Source: Lujinxingia vulgaris (GTDB lineage: Bacteria; Myxococcota_A; Bradymonadia; Bradymonadales; Bradymonadaceae). Taken from it: 64,000 nucleotides of DNA. Under the pieces are notes generated by a model, which was not told the DNA's origin, did not search any database, and worked only from the letters and a program-made list of their open reading frames with translations. The position numbers and the translations under genes were made by a program. Below, in pieces: positions 36,434 through 45,502 of this stretch; position 1 is the stretch's first letter; the number at the start of each line of letters is the position of its first letter. The stretch lies in contig NZ_VOSM01000001.1 in the NCBI RefSeq assembly GCF_007997015.1, forward strand, positions 806,001 through 870,000, in the 5' to 3' direction.

Positions 36434-37648
36434 GTGCGTGAAAACCTGCAGAGAAAAGCTCGACGAATCGCCTGGCCGCACCGGCTTGCGGGTGGTCGCA
36501 CCTTGAGCGCGGCGCTGGCGCTGGTATGTGCCGCGGGCTGCGTGGCCTCAGAGCAGGGGCCGGTGCCCAACAGCGAGGCCGGGCACCTCTTCGTCGACCT
36601 CAACACCCCGCTGGCAGCCGGCTGGGACGCCACCATCCTCGTGCTCGGGCCCACTAACGGTGAGCAGATCTGCGATGAGGAGGTGGGCTGCTACTCCGAC
36701 CACCGCGCGCTGGTCGCCCATGATGTCTCGGTCAGCGGCGATGAAGGGGCCGTGGAGATCGTGGGGTTTGAGGAGGTGGAGCTGATGGGCGTGGCCGGGG
36801 CGCGCGTGACGCTCAAAGCGCTTGAGCCCGGGCAGGCGCGCGTGGAGCTGACTTTTGATGTGGAGGGCCTGGAGCCCCCCGCCGACACAAGCTCGGAGGA
36901 TGGCGACCAGGACGCGCCCGCAGACGATCATTTTGTCGACGCGTTCGAGGTCGAGGTTCGCGAGGTCGATCGGGTGGAGCTACGCCGCGTCACCGGCAGC
37001 GTCGATCCGCAGGGGCGCTACGGGAGCTGCCCGGCCACCGATGCCGGCGCGTACGTTTTTGAAGATCCCACCGAGCTCGCCATCACCATCGAGCAACGCA
37101 AGCTCGACGCTCAGGGCGAGCTCCTGCGGGGGGCGGGTCAGTTCGCCTTTGAGGTCGATCCGCCCGAGGCGATGGCGCTTTTTGAGGGGGAGGAGAGCCT
37201 CCATCAGATTCGCCTGGAGCCGGCGCAGAGCGGCGTGATCTCGCTCAACGATGACGATGGGCAATCTCTGATGAGCTTTCGTCTGGGGGGGCCGGAGGCG
37301 GTCGACGGGGCGCAGCCCCGCGTCGTCGAGGTGACCAACGAGGGGCAGCGCGGGTTTGTCGTCGATCGCATGGTCCAGGGGCGCTACTACGAGCTTCAGC
37401 TCGGCCCGACGCTTGGCCAGGCACCGCTCTGCGGAGGCGACGCGGTGGTGCAGAAGCAGGTGATGACGCCGGCGACCTGCGAGTTTCCCACCGCACCTAC
37501 AGCCAACTCGGTGCAACTTGTGCGGGCGCTAAACCCGGGGGAGTGCTGGGTGCGTTTTGTCTCGCCACAGGCCAACGGCGGACGCGGCATCTCCGTCGAT
37601 TTTCAACTCGACGTCGACCCCGGCTCGCCGACCCAACCCGGCCTTTGA
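36434..37648 (+). CDS. Lipoprotein with beta-rich Ig-like domains, unknown function
   Basis: A 404-residue lipoprotein read from a GTG at 36434, behind GGAG with eight bases. Its signal ends LVCAAGC. The mature protein is all beta in character, e.g. 'VVEVTNEGQRGFVVDRMVQGRYYELQLG' and 'GARVTLKALEPGQARVELTFDVEG', suggesting two or three Ig-like domains. An acidic stretch near residue 155 ('SSEDGDQDAPADD') may separate them. Cys pairs (CDEEVGCY) may be disulfides. It is divergent from the LOX-like gene, with 169 bases between starts, so the two may share a control region. No family recognised. Confidence 0.6.
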   Translation: MRENLQRKARRIAWPHRLAGGRTLSAALALVCAAGCVASEQGPVPNSEAGHLFVDLNTPLAAGWDATILVLGPTNGEQICDEEVGCYSDHRALVAHDVSVSGDEGAVEIVGFEEVELMGVAGARVTLKALEPGQARVELTFDVEGLEPPADTSSEDGDQDAPADDHFVDAFEVEVREVDRVELRRVTGSVDPQGRYGSCPATDAGAYVFEDPTELAITIEQRKLDAQGELLRGAGQFAFEVDPPEAMALFEGEESLHQIRLEPAQSGVISLNDDDGQSLMSFRLGGPEAVDGAQPRVVEVTNEGQRGFVVDRMVQGRYYELQLGPTLGQAPLCGGDAVVQKQVMTPATCEFPTAPTANSVQLVRALNPGECWVRFVSPQANGGRGISVDFQLDVDPGSPTQPGL

Positions 37649-37675
37649 GTGGCGAGCCAGGGCAGGGAGGATGAC

Positions 37676-38959
37676 TTACTCGTGACGATCGAAGACGAGT
37701 GAGTCGCTCAGCGGATCGTCGCCGTTGAGCATCGCCTCGTAGCTGGTGTCGCCGTCGAGGTGCAGGCGTAAGAAGGCCATGCTGTAGGCATTGATCACCA
37801 GGTAGGCCTCTTCATACCCGATGTTCGTCGGGCTGCAGCCGTCGTCCTGGAGGTCTTCGACCGCGCCGCCGAGCAGCTCGCAGAGGTTCGAGAAGGTGAA
37901 GTGGCCGCCGTCGGTGATGTCGATGCGGCGGTGCTGCGAGCCTTGCATCGCCTCCCAGAGTGGGTCGCCTTCAACCTCATTGGGGAGCGTCAGATCGCGC
38001 CCGGCGGTCCACATCAGCGTGGGGATCTCGATGGCCGAGGTGCCCGGCACGTACACCTCGGCGCCGGCCGGGGTCATGGGAATGGAGGCCTTAAAACGAT
38101 CATCGAGAAAGCCCTCGGCGAAGATGGCGTTCTGATCGTTTTCGAAGATCTGGCAGATGCGGTTGCTGATGGTGTTCGCGGCGCAGCCGGCGTCAACGGC
38201 TTCCATATCCAGCGTGGCGCCGGTGTTGGCCAGGGTGGTGAAGCCGCCCAGGCTGTGGCCGCTGATGGCGATCTTCGATGGCGAGATCTTGCCGTAGAGC
38301 GCATGATCTTCGGGGAGGGCTTCGACCCAGTCGAGGATCGCGCTGACGTCCTGAGGGCGGTAGACCGTGGACCCCAGCTGCACCGCACCGCCGGTATCAC
38401 TGAAGGTGTTTCCTTTATGATCCGGCGCGATGACGACGTAGCCGTGACTGGTCAGGTATTCGGCAAAAAAGTAGCTCTGCACGCTGAAGCTGCCGTTGCC
38501 GTGGGAGAAGACCATCAGCGGGGCGGGCTCGGCCTGATCGATGGCCGGGGTCGGATCGCGCAGCACGCCCGCCGGAGCGTTGATGGCGTTGAGGTAGCGC
38601 GCCTCGTGGCCCTCGGTATCGAGCGTCGGATACCAGATGGAGATAAAGATCTCGCGCTCCTCCTCGCCATCGCCGCGGGGGAGGTAGGCGATCTTTGTGT
38701 AGGAGTAGCCGATGTTGAAGTGGCCGCGCTCCTCGATGGGCCAGGGGCCCTCGGGAAGTTCATCGAGGGGATTGACGTCGGCGTCGGCGGTGTCGCCGGC
38801 ATCATGCGCGTCCGTGTCTCCGGGGTCGGCGTCGGCCAGGACGTCGGTATCTGGCGCGTTGGCGTCGGGGCTGTCGGTGACCTGATCATCGCCGCAGGCG
38901 ACAAGAAGGAGGCTGGCGAGCCAGGCGGCGGCCAGGCGTGACCGGTGGTGGGTGAGCAT
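37676..38959 (-). CDS. Exported alpha/beta hydrolase lipoprotein (PAF-acetylhydrolase/chlorophyllase-like)
   Basis: A 427-residue lipoprotein; signal ends LLLVAC. An Asp/Thr-rich tether (residues about 30-65, 'DADPGDTDAHDAGDTADAD') precedes the enzyme. The hydrolase core has 'PLMVFSHGNGSFSVQSYFFAEYLTSHGYVVIAPDHKGN', nucleophile elbow GHSLGG with Ser236, and a late 'DGGHFTF' His. This order is that of platelet-activating-factor acetylhydrolase and plant chlorophyllase-like dienelactone-type hydrolases, which cleave ester bonds. Substrate unknown. The ATG at 38959 follows AAGGA. ACBP lies immediately upstream on the same strand (10 bases), suggesting co-transcription. Confidence 0.82.
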   Translation of the reverse strand: MLTHHRSRLAAAWLASLLLVACGDDQVTDSPDANAPDTDVLADADPGDTDAHDAGDTADADVNPLDELPEGPWPIEERGHFNIGYSYTKIAYLPRGDGEEEREIFISIWYPTLDTEGHEARYLNAINAPAGVLRDPTPAIDQAEPAPLMVFSHGNGSFSVQSYFFAEYLTSHGYVVIAPDHKGNTFSDTGGAVQLGSTVYRPQDVSAILDWVEALPEDHALYGKISPSKIAISGHSLGGFTTLANTGATLDMEAVDAGCAANTISNRICQIFENDQNAIFAEGFLDDRFKASIPMTPAGAEVYVPGTSAIEIPTLMWTAGRDLTLPNEVEGDPLWEAMQGSQHRRIDITDGGHFTFSNLCELLGGAVEDLQDDGCSPTNIGYEEAYLVINAYSMAFLRLHLDGDTSYEAMLNGDDPLSDSLVFDRHE

Positions 38960-38969
38960 CGGGCGTCCT

Positions 38970-39227
38970 TCAGGAATTGACCAGCGAGTTGACGAGCGTG
39001 ATGTAGGCCTCTTTGGCCTCATCCTGCGACATGCCTTTTTTCTGCGCCCAGGCGTCGAACTTGGCCCGCTCGCGGATCTTCAGGCGCGAGGGCTGCTTGC
39101 CTTCGACATCGCCGGCGGTGGCCTGCTTAAAGAGGGCATAGAGATCGAGGAGGGTGGCGTTGTCGGGGGTGCTGCCCAGCGTTTGCACACGGCGGGTGGC
39201 AGATTCGAAGTCGTTTTGAAGGCTCAT
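38970..39227 (-). CDS. Acyl-CoA-binding protein
   Basis: An 85-residue four-helix ACBP. It has 'LLDLYALFKQATAGDVEGKQPSRL', 'RAKFDAWAQKKGMSQDEAKEAYITLVNSL', the Tyr/Lys pattern that grips the CoA phosphate and adenine. ACBPs bind long-chain acyl-CoA in the cytosol. They are mostly eukaryotic and patchy in bacteria. It is first of a two-gene unit with the exported hydrolase, and divergent from the YheT-like gene 145 bases away. The ATG at 39227 has only a weak GAGCCAAG upstream, but the family starts here. Confidence 0.9.
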   Translation of the reverse strand: MSLQNDFESATRRVQTLGSTPDNATLLDLYALFKQATAGDVEGKQPSRLKIRERAKFDAWAQKKGMSQDEAKEAYITLVNSLVNS

Positions 39228-39372
39228 CTTGGCTCGACCCTGGGAGGAGGTTGGGGTAGTAGGAGCCTTCAAACTACCAGAGCTGATTACCGCGGCAAGG
39301 CATAAGCGCGCTTCACACAAGGGAAGGGCGCGTGTCGGGCTGGCGTTTGGACTTCCTCTAAGGACAGGATCG

Positions 39373-40359
39373 ATGAAGACTCAAAACCCGCTGAAACGAT
39401 GGACCGGGAGTGCGGCGCTGCGCGAGCGCGTGGGAGGGCATCTGCAGACGATCGCCCCGGCGCTGCGCCATGACTGGCTCCCACGCAAGGCGCCGCGCGC
39501 CAACCTCTGGCGCACCCGCGTCGACGACGGGCGCGATGGCGAGGTGACGCTCAGCGGGATGTTTGCCGATGTGGCCGGGGTCTCCGACCTGGTGATCGTG
39601 GTGCACGGGCTGGGCGGCTCGGTCGACCGCGGCTACTGCGTGGAGGCGGCGCGCGCCGCTCGCCAGGCCGGGCTTCCCTGTCTGCGGCTGGCGATGCGCG
39701 GCGCCGACGGGCTTGGCGAGGATATGCACCACGCCGGACTCACCGATGATCTTCGCGCGGTGTTGCAGCAGCCTTTTTTTGAGCGTTTTGAGCGCATCGC
39801 GTTGCTGGGCTACTCGATGGGCGGGCATGTCTGCCTGAAGGCCGCTGCGGAGGGCCTGGGGCCAAAGGTTAAGGCCGTGGCTGCGGTATGCCCGCCCCTG
39901 GATCTCGAAGCCACCCAGCGCTGTCTGGATGCGCCTGCGAACATCATCTACCGCCGCCACCTGCTCGGCGGGCTCAACCAGATGTATGCGGGCATCGCCG
40001 AGCGCGGCCAGGTGCCCACCCCGCCGGAGCGGGTGCGCCTGGCGACCACGATCCGCGAGTGGGATCAGCTCACGGTGGTGCCGCGCTTTAAGTTTCGCGA
40101 TGTCGATGACTACTACCGCTCGCAGTCGGTGGGGCCTCTTCTCAAATCACTGGAGGTGCCGGCGCTGGTGGTGGCGAGCCCGGGCGATCCGATGATTCCG
40201 GCCGACTCCCTGCGCGGGCCGCTGGTGGCTGCGGCCACGCGCGTGGAGGCACGCTGGGTGGCCGGCGGGGGGCATGTGTTCTTTCGGCCCGACGTCGACC
40301 TGGGCTTTGGCAACGCGCCGGGGCTGGAGCAGCAGATCTTGAGCTGGTGCTTCGGCTAA
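39373..40359 (+). CDS. YheT-like alpha/beta hydrolase
   Basis: A 328-residue cytosolic hydrolase of the YheT/ABHD1-3 group. Elements are 'GHLQTIAPAL', 'DLVIVVHGLGGSVDRGY', elbow GYSMGG with Ser148, 'FRDVDDYYRSQSVGPLL' (a group-specific lid motif), 'VVASPGDPMIP' with the Asp, and 'GGHVFF' with the His. The N-terminal ' HLQTI.P' signature is family typical. The group acts on lipid or ester substrates; none is identified here. The ATG at 39373 lies after AGGA; a longer frame from 39229 overlaps the ACBP promoter and is rejected. A terminator follows. Confidence 0.87.
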   Translation: MKTQNPLKRWTGSAALRERVGGHLQTIAPALRHDWLPRKAPRANLWRTRVDDGRDGEVTLSGMFADVAGVSDLVIVVHGLGGSVDRGYCVEAARAARQAGLPCLRLAMRGADGLGEDMHHAGLTDDLRAVLQQPFFERFERIALLGYSMGGHVCLKAAAEGLGPKVKAVAAVCPPLDLEATQRCLDAPANIIYRRHLLGGLNQMYAGIAERGQVPTPPERVRLATTIREWDQLTVVPRFKFRDVDDYYRSQSVGPLLKSLEVPALVVASPGDPMIPADSLRGPLVAAATRVEARWVAGGGHVFFRPDVDLGFGNAPGLEQQILSWCFG

Positions 40360-40400
40360 ATTGTTAAAAATCCCGGCAGTCAGACATCATCACCAACAAC

Positions 40401-40432
40401 AAAAGCGCGCCCCCGAACAGGGGCGCGCTTTT
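40401..40432. terminator. Bidirectional intrinsic terminator
   Basis: The perfect stem AAAAGCGCGCCCC / GGGGCGCGCTTTT with a CGAACA loop lies between the convergent YheT-like gene and rho. Confidence 0.88.
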
Positions 40433-40470
40433 GAGCTTTCCGCTAACATGTTGCCGGCTGTGCGGCTCGT

Positions 40471-41418
40471 TTAAAGCTGGGGGATGGAGCGCAAGAAGTT
40501 CTGATTATTCTTGGAGTCGTGCAGACGCTTGATCATCCACTGCATGCCCTCCACCGGGCTCTGATCCATGAGGCGTCGGCGCAGAAGCGGGGTCTGCTTG
40601 CGCTCGAGCTCATCGAGCATCATCTCTTCGCGGCGGGTGCCGCTGCTGGCGATGTCGATGGCCGGGAAGACCCGTCGCAGCACGAGCTCTTCGTCGAGGA
40701 GAAGCTCCATATTGCCGGTGCCTTTGAACTCCTGGAAGATCACCTCGTCCATGCGGCTTCCGGTCTCAATAAGCGCGGTGCCGATGATCGTGAGGCTTCC
40801 GCCGCCCTCCAGGTTGCGGGCCGCGCCGAAGAGCTGGCGGGGGATATCGAGCGCGCCGGCGGAGACGCCACCGCTCAACGTGCGACCGCCCGAGCCGGTG
40901 TGCTCGACGTTGTAGGCGCGGGCCAGACGCGTGATCGAGTCGAGCAGGATGAGCACATCCTTACCTTCGAGCACCTTCTCCAGCGCGATGGTAAACGCCT
41001 TCTCGGCCACCTTGATGTGGTTGCTTGAGGAGCGGTCGGAGGTCGAAGCGTGCACCTCGAAGGGCATCTTCCGGCGGAAGTCGGTGGCCTCTTCGGGGCG
41101 CTCGTCGATGAGGACGGCGAGTTGGAAGATGTCGGGGTGGTTCTTGTGGACGGCCTTGCCGATCGTCTTGAGGATCGTGGTCTTGCCGGCCTTGGGCGGG
41201 CTTGTGATCAGGCAACGCTGGCCCCGAGAGATCGGGGTGAACATGTCCATGATCCGCCCGATGTATTCGTAGCGGTCGGTCTCCAGCCGGATGCGCTCTT
41301 TGGGCTGGATGGGGGTGTAGTCGGAGAGCTTCGCGGTCAGCGTAGCCAGGTCGACTTTGGGCTTGGAGCTCTGGCGATTGCCGCTGCGGCGACGACCGCG
41401 GCTGCGATTTCTACTCAT
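40471..41418 (-). CDS. rho: Short Rho-type ATPase lacking the N-terminal RNA-binding domain
   Basis: A 315-residue protein matching the RecA-like motor of transcription terminator Rho: Walker A PPKAGKT (74-80), '[12 protein letters not shown]', Walker B '[17 protein letters not shown]', '[43 protein letters not shown]' and arginine-finger/R-loop 'SGTRREE'. E. coli Rho is 419 residues; this starts at about its residue 125 and lacks both the helical and cold-shock-like primary RNA-binding domains. Instead there is an Arg/Ser-rich tail of 20 residues ([10 protein letters not shown]). An in-frame stop at 41494-41496, with no start codon after it before 41418, excludes a longer product. The Q-loop also differs (DIPRQLFG for HRPKRFFG). 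Confidence 0.9.
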   Translation of the reverse strand: MSRNRSRGRRRSGNRQSSKPKVDLATLTAKLSDYTPIQPKERIRLETDRYEYIGRIMDMFTPISRGQRCLITSPPKAGKTTILKTIGKAVHKNHPDIFQLAVLIDERPEEATDFRRKMPFEVHASTSDRSSSNHIKVAEKAFTIALEKVLEGKDVLILLDSITRLARAYNVEHTGSGGRTLSGGVSAGALDIPRQLFGAARNLEGGGSLTIIGTALIETGSRMDEVIFQEFKGTGNMELLLDEELVLRRVFPAIDIASSGTRREEMMLDELERKQTPLLRRRLMDQSPVEGMQWMIKRLHDSKNNQNFLRSIPQL

Positions 41419-41560
41419 GACAGCATCGATGGGGTAGATTAAAGGAAGGGTCGAAAGAGTGCGTGGGCCCGGCGAATGATTGGGAAAAGCTGCTCAACAC
41501 GAGTGGAGCTGCAGGCGCGGGCGTACGAAGTCACGACTCCATAGTCAAGAGAATATGCAC

Positions 41561-42460
41561 ATGGCGCGCGAAAATGAAAACGAAAATTCACATGGCGGGC
41601 TGCATCCGGCGCTGCTGACGGTGAGCTGGCCGGAGGGCAAGCGCTGGACGGCTGCGCTCTGGAAGAGCCAGGGCCGCTCGACGATGCGGGGGATCCGGGG
41701 GCTGTTGGAGGCGCGCTATCTGGCGCACCTGAGCATGCCGCCCTCGTCGTATCTGGAGCAGGTGGAGGAGGCACAGGTGCTCTCCTTTGATGTGGCCAGC
41801 TACGGGGATCTCAGCGAGAGCGATGAGGCGGGGTTGCGGGCGCTGGGTTTTGCGGAGGTGAATGAGGCGCTTGACGCCGAGCAGCTCGAGAGGCTCAGCG
41901 TCTTTCGCAACGAGGCTCGCCGAAGCGGTGGGGTGTCGGTTGGGGATCCGAGCGCGTTGTGGCGGCTGAGCTTCAGCAGGCCGCAGGGCATGCTTGATAC
42001 GATGGTGAAGAGGGCGTGTGTGGCCAGCGCCCGGCGCCAGGGCGACCAGGTCTTTGGCGACCGCCCGGGCTGGCCGAGCAAATGGCTGGTGGAGGAGCTG
42101 AGCCGGGCGATGCAGCTTGAGCTCGGGCCCAACGTGGAAGGCCTGGAGCGCCTCTGCGCGCTTTTAATCGATGCCTCACCGGGGGAACTGGGCTGGGTGG
42201 AGCCGGTGGCCTTCCAGGCCATTTGCGATCTTCTGGCGGTGGTGCTGCAGGCCAGCGGCCGGGGGCAGGTGGAGTGGGCCTCAAGCCCGATGGACGCGCT
42301 GAGCGGGCTTGCGCCGCCGCCGATGGCCAGGATTCGCCGGGGCGGCTCATGGAGAGCGCTGGAGCTGGGCCGGGATGTGGCCGCGACGCTCCTGCTTCCC
42401 TTTGAGCGTCGGGAGACCGGTGAGGCGCTCAAGGGGCTTTTGAGCGCCTACCTGCGTTGA
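41561..42460 (+). CDS. Protein of unknown function
   Basis: A 299-residue, probably cytosolic protein that I do not recognise. It starts 'ARENENENSHGGLHPALLTVSWPEGKRW' and is rich in Leu, Ala, Glu and Arg, with many predicted helices ('YLEQVEEAQVLSFDVASYGD', 'ALDAEQLERLSVFRNEAR'). No signal peptide, membrane helix, metal site or nucleotide motif is visible. An ATG at 41555 lies just before; the one at 41561 fits the AAGAGA site better. It is divergent from rho, 142 bases apart, and is followed 128 bases later by the barrel-type gene. Confidence 0.55.
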   Translation: MARENENENSHGGLHPALLTVSWPEGKRWTAALWKSQGRSTMRGIRGLLEARYLAHLSMPPSSYLEQVEEAQVLSFDVASYGDLSESDEAGLRALGFAEVNEALDAEQLERLSVFRNEARRSGGVSVGDPSALWRLSFSRPQGMLDTMVKRACVASARRQGDQVFGDRPGWPSKWLVEELSRAMQLELGPNVEGLERLCALLIDASPGELGWVEPVAFQAICDLLAVVLQASGRGQVEWASSPMDALSGLAPPPMARIRRGGSWRALELGRDVAATLLLPFERRETGEALKGLLSAYLR

Positions 42461-42588
42461 GGCAGTAGTGTCGGCTGTATTGTCGGGGGGGCGCCGGGGG
42501 TTAGCTTCAAAAGGAGAGTGGTCGAAGACCTGGGGCGGCGCGGCTGCGCGGCCCCGGTCGGCCTGATTTGCAAAACCAGGGGGAAAGG

Positions 42589-43485
42589 ATGGCGAGCCTC
42601 AAAGGCTGGTGCGCCGCTGTGTGTGGCCGATTCCGGTGGGCGCAGAGCGGTGTGGCGCTGCTGATCGCGCTCGGGTGTTTTTGTGTTGCCGGGTGGGCCC
42701 ACGCCGCAACGCCCGAGCAAAGCACTGGCCAGGCGCCCGGCGCAGAGAGCCGCGGAGAGGTGTTGATCTTCAGCGGGGTGGAGCGGCTGGGAAATCGCGA
42801 CGCCACCGGTTCCCCGCTGGCCTACCGCGGGCAGGCTTACCCGCTGATTTTGCGCTGGGGACGCACCGCCTCCCGCTGGAGCCGCGCGCTGGAGCTGGGG
42901 GGCTTTACCCCCGGTTTCAACGGCGGTCGGCTCAGCTCGGCCATCGATGACGGGCAGGGGCACTGGGCCAACGCGAGCTTTGTGGACGCGTCCTTTCAGT
43001 GGCGCTTTGCCCTGCTCAACCGCGGGGGGCGACGCCTGGAACTGGGGCCCCGTTTAAGCCACTGGACGATGTACCGCTCCTACCAGTACGACCCGGCGCA
43101 GATCGGTTCTGTGGAGGTCTGGGATGCGTTTGTCTCGCTCGATGCCTCCGCCGGTTTTCGCCAGACGTTGGGGGGCTGGGGGGAGCTGCACCTGGGCATC
43201 AACGTGCCTCTCGGAGGCTATGTGATGCGACCCAGCTACGCGGTGCGTGGTGATGAGCGGGTGCGCCTGGTCCAGGAGCGCTGGCGCGCGTTGACCGACG
43301 GTCGTTTTGAGAGCTGGGGAAGTTTTCGCATGGTGCAGACCCGCGCCGAGCTCTGGTGGAAACCGGGCAAATACCTGGGGGTGGTGGGGGCCTACCGCGG
43401 GGGGGCGTTCAGCTATGAACTTCCCCTGGATACGCGCACCTACAGCCACCGCTTCAGCCTGGGGGTGGGGCTGCTCTACAGGTAG
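42589..43485 (+). CDS. Probable outer-membrane beta-barrel protein
   Basis: A 298-residue protein with a signal peptide (GVALLIALGCFCVAGWAHA). The mature chain alternates hydrophobic and polar residues in strands of about ten ('LILRWGRTASRWSRALELGGF', 'WGELHLGINVPLGGYVM', 'HRFSLGVGLLYR'). It ends in an aromatic-basic residue pair, compatible with an outer-membrane barrel. No conserved family pattern is evident. ATG at 42589 follows AGGGGGAAAGG. The S41 peptidase gene starts 47 bases downstream in the same direction. Confidence 0.6.
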   Translation: MASLKGWCAAVCGRFRWAQSGVALLIALGCFCVAGWAHAATPEQSTGQAPGAESRGEVLIFSGVERLGNRDATGSPLAYRGQAYPLILRWGRTASRWSRALELGGFTPGFNGGRLSSAIDDGQGHWANASFVDASFQWRFALLNRGGRRLELGPRLSHWTMYRSYQYDPAQIGSVEVWDAFVSLDASAGFRQTLGGWGELHLGINVPLGGYVMRPSYAVRGDERVRLVQERWRALTDGRFESWGSFRMVQTRAELWWKPGKYLGVVGAYRGGAFSYELPLDTRTYSHRFSLGVGLLYR

Positions 43486-43532
43486 AGCCGACGACGCGCG
43501 ACGCTAAAGGCAGGGACAACCGGGGGGATGTG

Positions 43533-44615
43533 ATGACGATCAGAGCGCGGATGAGCGGGTGGTTTCGAGGAGCGCTGCTGGCAATGCTGGTAGTGATCGG
43601 CGGTTGCGGCGCCTTTCTGGGACCGGATCCGGCCAACACACCCGAGAGCAACTTCGAGATCTTCTGGGAGTCCTTCGACCGGCATTATGCGCATTTTGTG
43701 CATAAGGACGTCGACTGGGATGAGGTCTACCGGCGCTATCGCCCGAGGGTCGACTCCCAGACCACCGACGAGGAACTTCTGGAGATCTTTGGCGAAATGA
43801 TCCGCTACCTGGAAGACGGCCACGTCTATGTCTCGGCCGGCGAGGTGGGGAGGGTGCAGAGTGATCTTCATCTGCGGGGCTCGCGGCGCAACTACGACCG
43901 CAACCTGATCAACCGGCGCTACATTCTGGGTAAGGAGCTAAGCGCCGGAGAGGGCAACTTCCGTTACGGCTGGGCCGGTCATTCCATCGGATATGTGCAT
44001 CTGGCGACCTTAAGCGGCGCCGAAGGCATCGGCGATGATGTGCACGGGTGGATCGAAGATCTCGATGACATCCTCGCCTATTTTAAAGATGCCGAAGGGC
44101 TGGTGATCGATCTTCGTAACAACAGCGGGGGCAGGGCGTTTAACACGACCTTCTTCGCCAGTCGCTTTGCCACCGATACCCGCGACTTTGTGGTCACCCG
44201 CACCCGCAACGGCGCTCGCCATGACGCCTTCTCGTCCCCCACCGTCTGGAAGGTCTCGCCGGCGGGGCCGCGTCAGTTCACGCGTCCGGTGGTGGTGCTG
44301 ACCAATCGCTACAGCTTCAGCGCCGCGGAGTGGCTCACGCTGGCGCTGCGCCAGTACGATCATGTCACGCATATCGGCACCAACAGCGGCGGAGGCCTGG
44401 CGATGTTTCTGCCGCGGGAGCTCCCCAACGGCTGGCACTACACCATCTCGGTGCAGGAGACGCGCGACGCTGACGGGGTGTTTTACGAGCGGGTCGGCGT
44501 GCCGCCCCATATCCATGTGGAGAATACGCCGGAAGACGTCAGCGAGAACCGCGACGCGATCCTCGAGCAGGCGATCCTGCACCTCAAAAAGCAGGCGGGT
44601 CTGCCCCAGCGTTGA
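43533..44615 (+). CDS. S41 (C-terminal-processing/tricorn-like) peptidase lipoprotein
   Basis: A 360-residue lipoprotein; signal ends VIGGC. N-terminal 'NFEIFWESFDRHYAHFVHKDVDWDEVYRRYRP' matches the tricorn core / S41 helical domain. The protease core follows: 'AEGLVIDLRNNSGGRAFNTTFFASRF', the nucleophile Ser263 in 'NRYSFSAAEWLTLAL', and 'TNSGGGLAMFLPRELPNGW'. A PDZ domain is not visible between the two. Family members degrade peptides or process C-termini in the periplasm. GTG at 43530 precedes ATG 43533; the GGGGGG site fits the ATG. It converges on the barrel gene below with 11 bases between stops. Confidence 0.86.
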   Translation: MTIRARMSGWFRGALLAMLVVIGGCGAFLGPDPANTPESNFEIFWESFDRHYAHFVHKDVDWDEVYRRYRPRVDSQTTDEELLEIFGEMIRYLEDGHVYVSAGEVGRVQSDLHLRGSRRNYDRNLINRRYILGKELSAGEGNFRYGWAGHSIGYVHLATLSGAEGIGDDVHGWIEDLDDILAYFKDAEGLVIDLRNNSGGRAFNTTFFASRFATDTRDFVVTRTRNGARHDAFSSPTVWKVSPAGPRQFTRPVVVLTNRYSFSAAEWLTLALRQYDHVTHIGTNSGGGLAMFLPRELPNGWHYTISVQETRDADGVFYERVGVPPHIHVENTPEDVSENRDAILEQAILHLKKQAGLPQR

Positions 44616-44626
44616 TGCTCGCCGGC

Positions 44627-45454
44627 TCAGTCGGGGCTGCGCACCGAGACGCCCAGGCCCACCGCCCAGCCCGCCGCGCTGTTGCGGGAGAAGGGGGTGA
44701 GGTAGCCGTCGGCCTCCAGCGCGATGCGCTCGGTGATGGGAAAGAAGATCGAGGGACCCACCGTCAGGTAGCTCTTCGAGATAAGATCGTCGCTCAGGGG
44801 AAAGACCGCCGAGGAGGTCAGCGCCACCGTCGCCGTATCGAAGAGGTTGTAGCCGACCTGGGCCTGGTAGACGAAGCCATCGGAGAAGTCGCCTACCTCG
44901 GTGCCGTCGAAGGTCCAAGAGCTGCGGTGCTGGTAGCCGATATCGGCGTAGAAGTAGATGCCCAACTCATGGAGGCCACCCCCGGCGGAGAGCCAGAGCG
45001 TGAGATCCACCTGCTGGTCACCGCGCGCCGGCGTAAGGTCACCATCGGGGCGCCCGTAGAGGGGAAGTTTGGCCTCCAGACGCAACGACGTGGGCACGCC
45101 CAGGTCGAGGGGGGACGCCTGAAGGGCCAGGTTCATATCCCCGGGACCGAAGTCGGAGTAGCTCTGCGTGCCAAAGCGGTTTCGAGCGAACATCACCGGC
45201 ACATAGCTCTGCAGGTGCACCCCATCGAGCAGACCCAGCTCCGCGTAGAGGTAGGTCGTGGCGCTGAAGTAGTCGACGCCGGTGACCAGGAACCCCTCCG
45301 GGGTGCGAAAGGCGTTGGCCTGGTAGGCGGATTCGCCAATTTTGACGTAATACTCACCAGTGTCTTTGGTCCAGGGACCGGCGCTGGCAGTCGACGATAC
45401 AAGAAGCGCCGCGCAGAAAAGCAGCGCGGCGCTGAGGCGGAACACGTTTCGCAT
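44627..45454 (-). CDS. Probable outer-membrane beta-barrel protein
   Basis: A 275-residue protein with a signal peptide (LSAALLFCAALLVSSTASA). The mature part shows long amphipathic strands ('ATTYLYAELGLLDGVHLQSYVPVMF', 'IYFYADIGYQHRSS', 'FVYQAQVGYNLFD', 'WAVGLGVSVRSPD'), fitting an outer-membrane channel or porin-like barrel. No specific family assigned. ATG at 45454 was chosen; a GTG at 45469 in frame is possible. It lies downstream of the amidohydrolase gene on the same strand, 48 bases away, so they may form a unit. Confidence 0.6.
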   Translation of the reverse strand: MRNVFRLSAALLFCAALLVSSTASAGPWTKDTGEYYVKIGESAYQANAFRTPEGFLVTGVDYFSATTYLYAELGLLDGVHLQSYVPVMFARNRFGTQSYSDFGPGDMNLALQASPLDLGVPTSLRLEAKLPLYGRPDGDLTPARGDQQVDLTLWLSAGGGLHELGIYFYADIGYQHRSSWTFDGTEVGDFSDGFVYQAQVGYNLFDTATVALTSSAVFPLSDDLISKSYLTVGPSIFFPITERIALEADGYLTPFSRNSAAGWAVGLGVSVRSPD

Positions 45455-45502
45455 GATTCTACGGCTCACATCGGCCGAGAATCATCCACTCGGCTCAAAA
45501 AG

